DNA of 64,000 bases, taken from positions 1 through 64,000 of the forward strand of contig JAHABX010000001.1 in the NCBI GenBank assembly GCA_018376135.1, in the 5' to 3' direction. Within the stretch, counting starts at the first letter, position 1. Each line of letters opens with the position of its first letter. A program made the translations under genes and the position numbers. Source of the DNA: Clostridiales bacterium (GTDB taxonomy: Bacteria; Bacillota; Clostridia; Lachnospirales; Lachnospiraceae). Shown in pieces: positions 61,069 to 64,000 of the stretch. Under the pieces are notes generated by a model. That model saw nothing but the letters and a program-made list of their open reading frames with translations, was not told the DNA's origin and did no database searches.

Positions 61069-62730
61069 ATGAGCACGAAAAATCATAAGCAAAAATCCAA
61101 TTACATTGTACAGGGAGGCATTCTGGCAGCCGCTTCGATCCTGGTCAGGATCATCGGACTGATCTACAGGATTCCTGTCACAAGGATACTTGGTCCGGTG
61201 GGCAACAGCTATTACTCGGCGGCTTATGAGGTATATTCCATGGTGCTTTTGATATCCTCCTTCAGTCTTCCGCTGGCGGTGTCGAAGCTGGTATCGGCGC
61301 GGATGGCAAAAGGGCAGGTAAGAGGCGCATATAAGATATTCCAGTGTACCCTTGTTTTTGCACTGGTATCCGGCGGACTTGGTTCTCTTTTGGTCTATTT
61401 CGGAGCAGGCTTTTTCAGTGATGTGGTGGTCCGGACTCCGCAGAGCCGGCTTGCCCTGCAGGTACTGGCGCCCACGATCCTGGTAGTTGCCCTGATGGGA
61501 TGTATCCGCGGTTATTTTCAGGGACTTGGTTCGATGGTTCCCACGGCGGTCTCCCAGGTGGTGGAGCAGGTCATCAATGCGGCAGTCAGTATCGGTGCGG
61601 CATGGGCACTGTTCCAATATGGAAGCAAACTGGAAGCGCTGTTGTCCACAGACACGGCGGCATATGCATGGGGCGCAGCCGGAAGTACGCTTGGAACCGG
61701 TATGGGTGCACTGGCAGGATTTCTGTTCCTGCTCTTCCTGATGTTTGTGTTTAACCGGGTCATGAAGAGGCGCAGGCTTATGGATCATCATGGAAGCGTG
61801 GAGTCCACAGGAGAGATCTATTATCTTCTGCTGGTTACGATCCTTCCGGTCATTCTGAGTACGGCGGTCTACAATCTCAGCGGGATCATCGACCAGGGTA
61901 TCTTCAAGCATCTGATGGCATATAAGAACTATGACAGCATGCAGATTGATAAGCTTTGGGGTATTTTCAGCGGAGAGTACAAGCTTCTGACCAATGTACC
62001 GATCGCGGTGGCATCTGCCATGGCTTCCTCCACCATACCGGCACTGACCATGGCAAGAGTCCGGAAGGACCGGCGGGAGATGAGGAAGAAGACGGAAAAT
62101 GCGATCCGCTTTGTGATGGTCATCTGTATTCCCTGTGCAGTGGGGCTTTCTGTGCTGGCAGAGCCGATCCTGATCCTTCTGTTTGGGCAGGAAGAGCACA
62201 CCGGTATCTCCGCCGGGCTTTTACAGATGGGAACCCTGTCCGTAGTGCTCTATGGTATGTCAACCCTGACGAATGGAATCCTTCAGGGAATGAACAAGAT
62301 GCGGCTCCCGGTCATCCATGCGGCGGTCTCTTTAGTGCTGCATGTACTGCTTCTGGTCTTCCTTATTTTGGTCGGAGATCTGAATATTTACGCGGTGGTA
62401 TGGGCAAATATATTCTTTGCATTTCTGATGTGTGTGCTCAACTCCCGTTCGATTGCCAGATATATGCGTTACCGGCAGGAGGTGGTGCGGACCTTCCTGA
62501 TTCCTCTTGCGGCGTCAGCCGCCATGGGAGCTGCCGCATATGGCGTTCACCTGGGGTTGATGGCAGTGGTAAAGAATAATACCGCGGCAACCATTGCAGC
62601 CTGTCTGGCGGCGGTTCTGGTCTATGGAATCGTACTGCTGCTTCTGAAGGGGCTGACCGAGGAGGAGCTTTTAAGCTTCCCCAAAGGCAGGACGCTTGTG
62701 AGGATCGCACGGAAAATTCATCTGCTGTAA
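61069..62730 (+). CDS. SpoVB/MurJ-like oligosaccharide flippase
   Basis: 553 residues with about 14 membrane segments of the MVF/polysaccharide-exporter superfamily. It opens with IVQGGILAAASILVRIIGLIYRIPVTRILGPVGNSYYSAAYEVYSM, matching in outline the SpoVB/YtgP branch in Clostridia. Probably flips lipid-linked cell-wall or spore-cortex precursors. Since it follows yqfCD, phoH and ybeY a sporulation role is plausible but a housekeeping lipid II flippase is as likely. Confidence 0.88.
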   Translation: MSTKNHKQKSNYIVQGGILAAASILVRIIGLIYRIPVTRILGPVGNSYYSAAYEVYSMVLLISSFSLPLAVSKLVSARMAKGQVRGAYKIFQCTLVFALVSGGLGSLLVYFGAGFFSDVVVRTPQSRLALQVLAPTILVVALMGCIRGYFQGLGSMVPTAVSQVVEQVINAAVSIGAAWALFQYGSKLEALLSTDTAAYAWGAAGSTLGTGMGALAGFLFLLFLMFVFNRVMKRRRLMDHHGSVESTGEIYYLLLVTILPVILSTAVYNLSGIIDQGIFKHLMAYKNYDSMQIDKLWGIFSGEYKLLTNVPIAVASAMASSTIPALTMARVRKDRREMRKKTENAIRFVMVICIPCAVGLSVLAEPILILLFGQEEHTGISAGLLQMGTLSVVLYGMSTLTNGILQGMNKMRLPVIHAAVSLVLHVLLLVFLILVGDLNIYAVVWANIFFAFLMCVLNSRSIARYMRYRQEVVRTFLIPLAASAAMGAAAYGVHLGLMAVVKNNTAATIAACLAAVLVYGIVLLLLKGLTEEELLSFPKGRTLVRIARKIHLL

Positions 62731-62743
62731 GCAGATATTGACG

Positions 62744-62792
62744 AATAAACCTCTTTTTTCCAGTTCATACTATGGAAAAAGGAGGTTTTATT
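62744..62792 (+). promoter_or_regulatory. Long hairpin covering the ribosome-binding site (or terminator)
   Basis: Left arm 62744-62762 (AATAAACCTCTTTTTTCCA) and right arm 62773-62792 pair over about 19 bases with one G-U and one bulge, around a 10-base loop. The right arm contains AAAGGAGGT, the ribosome-binding site of the next gene, and ends in TTTTATT. It can act as a terminator for the flippase gene or as a structure that hides the ribosome-binding site. Confidence 0.7.
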
Positions 62793-63203
62793 ATGTCCAG
62801 GAAAAGTTGGGGGATCACCTTTGGCGTGACAGCCCTTGCAATTACAGTCGCACTTGTCTTCTGGTATCTGGGGAGGGATACCTCTACGCCGCCGGAGGAG
62901 CAGCGGGGAACAGAACTGGTGGAGATGCTCCCCACCGAAACACATCCGGAGCGTGTGGCTGCTTCCGATGAAGAGATTCCCCGGGAGGAAGCCCATGTGG
63001 CAGAAAGCGGGGATTACCAGTTCCTGCTGGTCAATGATGACAGCTATGTGGCAGTGTATAAGCTCCCGGAAAGAGAGATCTATGAATATACCGATATCAT
63101 CATGGAGGTTCTTCCTGTAGAATTACAGGAAGAGATCCAACAGGGAAAATATTTGAAAAATGAAGAGGAATTATATAATTTTCTTGAGAATTATACAAGT
63201 TAG
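62793..63203 (+). CDS. Small membrane-anchored protein, possibly sporulation-related
   Basis: 136 residues: a short basic start, one membrane segment (about 8-27, ITFGVTALAITVALVFWYLG), an acidic linker, and a C-terminal domain (about 75-136, YQFLLVNDDSYVAVYKLPEREIYEY in outline, ending FLENYTS). That domain loosely recalls the BofC C-terminal type seen in clostridial proteins (not certain). ATG 62793 lies 6 bases after AAAGGAGGT; the upstream ATG at 62772 is inside the hairpin loop region and unlikely. Confidence 0.65.
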   Translation: MSRKSWGITFGVTALAITVALVFWYLGRDTSTPPEEQRGTELVEMLPTETHPERVAASDEEIPREEAHVAESGDYQFLLVNDDSYVAVYKLPEREIYEYTDIIMEVLPVELQEEIQQGKYLKNEEELYNFLENYTS

Positions 63204-63205
63204 GA

Positions 63206-63234
63206 TTGTCTTTACCTTCAAGATGATGTAAATT
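63206..63234 (+). promoter_or_regulatory. Possible promoter of proB
   Basis: TTGTCT at 63206-63211, 17 bases, TAAATT at 63229-63234, in an AT-rich 86-base gap. Weak match; the leader is too short for a T-box. Confidence 0.35.
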
Positions 63235-63289
63235 ATATATCGTATCAGGAAAATATCGGTACAACATATGAGAAAAACTGGTGAGAGAT

Positions 63290-64000
63290 ATGACACTTAG
63301 AGAACATTTAAAGGATAAAAAGAGAATCGTGGTGAAGGTGGGAACCTCTTCCCTGACCCATCCGAAGACCGGGCTTATGGATCTGATCAAAATGGAAAAG
63401 CTGGTTCGTGAACTGACGGATCTGCATAACCAGGGCAAGGAGGTCATTCTGGTAAGCTCAGGCGCCATTGCAGTAGGAAGAAAGACCATTGGCATGAAGG
63501 AACGTCCCACACAGCTTTCTGTGAAGCAGGCATGTGCGTCCATCGGACAGGCGCGTCTGATGATGATCTATCAGAAGCTGTTCATGGAGTATAATCAGGT
63601 GGCTTCCCAGATCCTGATGACGAAGAATACACTGACCAACGGAGAGAACCGGATCAATGCAAGGAATACCTTCGAGATGCTGCTTTCCATGGGAGCGATT
63701 CCCATTGTCAACGAGAACGATACCATTTCCACCTATGAGATCCAGTTTGGAGACAACGACACTCTGTCTGCGATTGTGACTGCTCTGGTACAGGCGGATC
63801 TTCTGATCCTGCTGTCCGACATTGACGGGCTGTTTACGGACGATCCCAATAAGAATCCCAATGCGGAATTTATTGAGTATGTGGAGCATGTGGACCGGCA
63901 TTTCGAGAAGATGGCAAAGGGCTCTGCAAGCGATGTGGGTACCGGAGGCATGTCTACCAAGCTGAACGCTGCAAAGCTTGCCACTTCGGCAGGGGCAGAT
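63290..64000 (+). CDS. proB: Glutamate 5-kinase (3' end cut by the window)
   Basis: 237 codons are present and the frame is open to the last base. First step of proline synthesis: glutamate to glutamyl-5-phosphate. Visible blocks are VVKVGTSSLTHP, VSSGAIAVG, the substrate-binding PIVNENDTIS and FGDNDTLSA, and DIDGLFTDDP with GTGGMSTKL. Further residues and any C-terminal PUA domain lie beyond the window. ATG follows GTGAGAG. proA would be expected next. Confidence 0.95.
   Translation, partial: MTLREHLKDKKRIVVKVGTSSLTHPKTGLMDLIKMEKLVRELTDLHNQGKEVILVSSGAIAVGRKTIGMKERPTQLSVKQACASIGQARLMMIYQKLFMEYNQVASQILMTKNTLTNGENRINARNTFEMLLSMGAIPIVNENDTISTYEIQFGDNDTLSAIVTALVQADLLILLSDIDGLFTDDPNKNPNAEFIEYVEHVDRHFEKMAKGSASDVGTGGMSTKLNAAKLATSAGAD

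Overview
The window looks like a chromosomal core region of a Gram-positive, low-to-medium GC anaerobe of the class Clostridia, most likely family Lachnospiraceae. The reasons are the gene order (mutS-mutL-miaA, mreBCD-PBP2-minCDE-rodA, yggS-sepF-lspA-rluD, yqfC-yqfD-phoH-ybeY), an unusually long PBP2, an NfnAB-type flavoprotein pair, sporulation genes (yqfC, yqfD, a SpoVB-like flippase, SpoIIIE/FtsK) and a 45-residue CD1871A-type CXXC protein. No rRNA, tRNA, CRISPR array, insertion sequence or prophage was seen. The assignment is by family recognition only, since no database search was possible.

Layout. 1-21.8 kb is a nearly continuous plus-strand run: prepilin peptidase, mutS-mutL, a MntA/HepT-like toxin-antitoxin pair wedged between mutL and miaA, miaA, a PLP enzyme, two flavoproteins, radC, then the cell-shape and division block mreB-mreC-mreD-PBP2-minCDE-rodA, followed by mgsA and a lipoprotein D,D-carboxypeptidase. 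21.8-36.6 kb holds a small P-loop protein, an adaptor-like membrane protein, yggS-sepF, aroB-lspA-rluD, cstA, an atypical HPr preceded by a cluster of palindromes, ftsK, a zinc-ribbon/chitobiase-repeat membrane protein and nfnA-nfnB. 36.7-41.1 kb is mainly minus-strand: cysK and an O-acetylhomoserine sulfhydrylase, preceded by a previously unlisted 24-codon leader ORF ending in Met-Cys-Arg-Cys-Arg, an Rrf2 regulator with matching inverted repeats in its own and the target promoter, then an RsuA-type pseudouridine synthase and a zinc-ribbon membrane protein.

41.2-49.1 kb begins with rlmH and then becomes accessory. It has an AT-rich two-gene module with a DUF3990 (ADP-ribosyltransferase-like) protein, a large lipoprotein, a decayed C-terminal remnant of an ATPase, small membrane and DUF3788 proteins, two GNAT acetyltransferases, a DHFR-like reductase, an SMC/ABC-like ATPase and a MATE exporter. 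49.1-50.3 kb is trxA-trxB on the minus strand. 50.4-53.9 kb is a four-gene unit: SpeD homologue, DUF4178 membrane protein, DUF350 membrane protein and a membrane-anchored spermidine-synthase-like enzyme. 53.9-58.0 kb carries a thiol/iron-sulfur membrane redox cassette (TlpA-like lipoprotein, CXXC miniprotein, polyferredoxin), a nitroreductase, NhaC and DUF2284. 58.0-64.0 kb is yqfC (behind a sigma-E-like promoter), yqfD, phoH, ybeY, a SpoVB-like flippase, a small anchored protein whose ribosome-binding site lies in a long hairpin, and the 5' part of proB cut by the window end.

The strongest candidates for under-described biology are the cysteine leader ORF with its Rrf2 operators, the SpeD-DUF4178-DUF350-SpeE-like membrane system, the DUF3990 two-gene module, and the HPr that keeps His15 but has Arg in place of Ser46.
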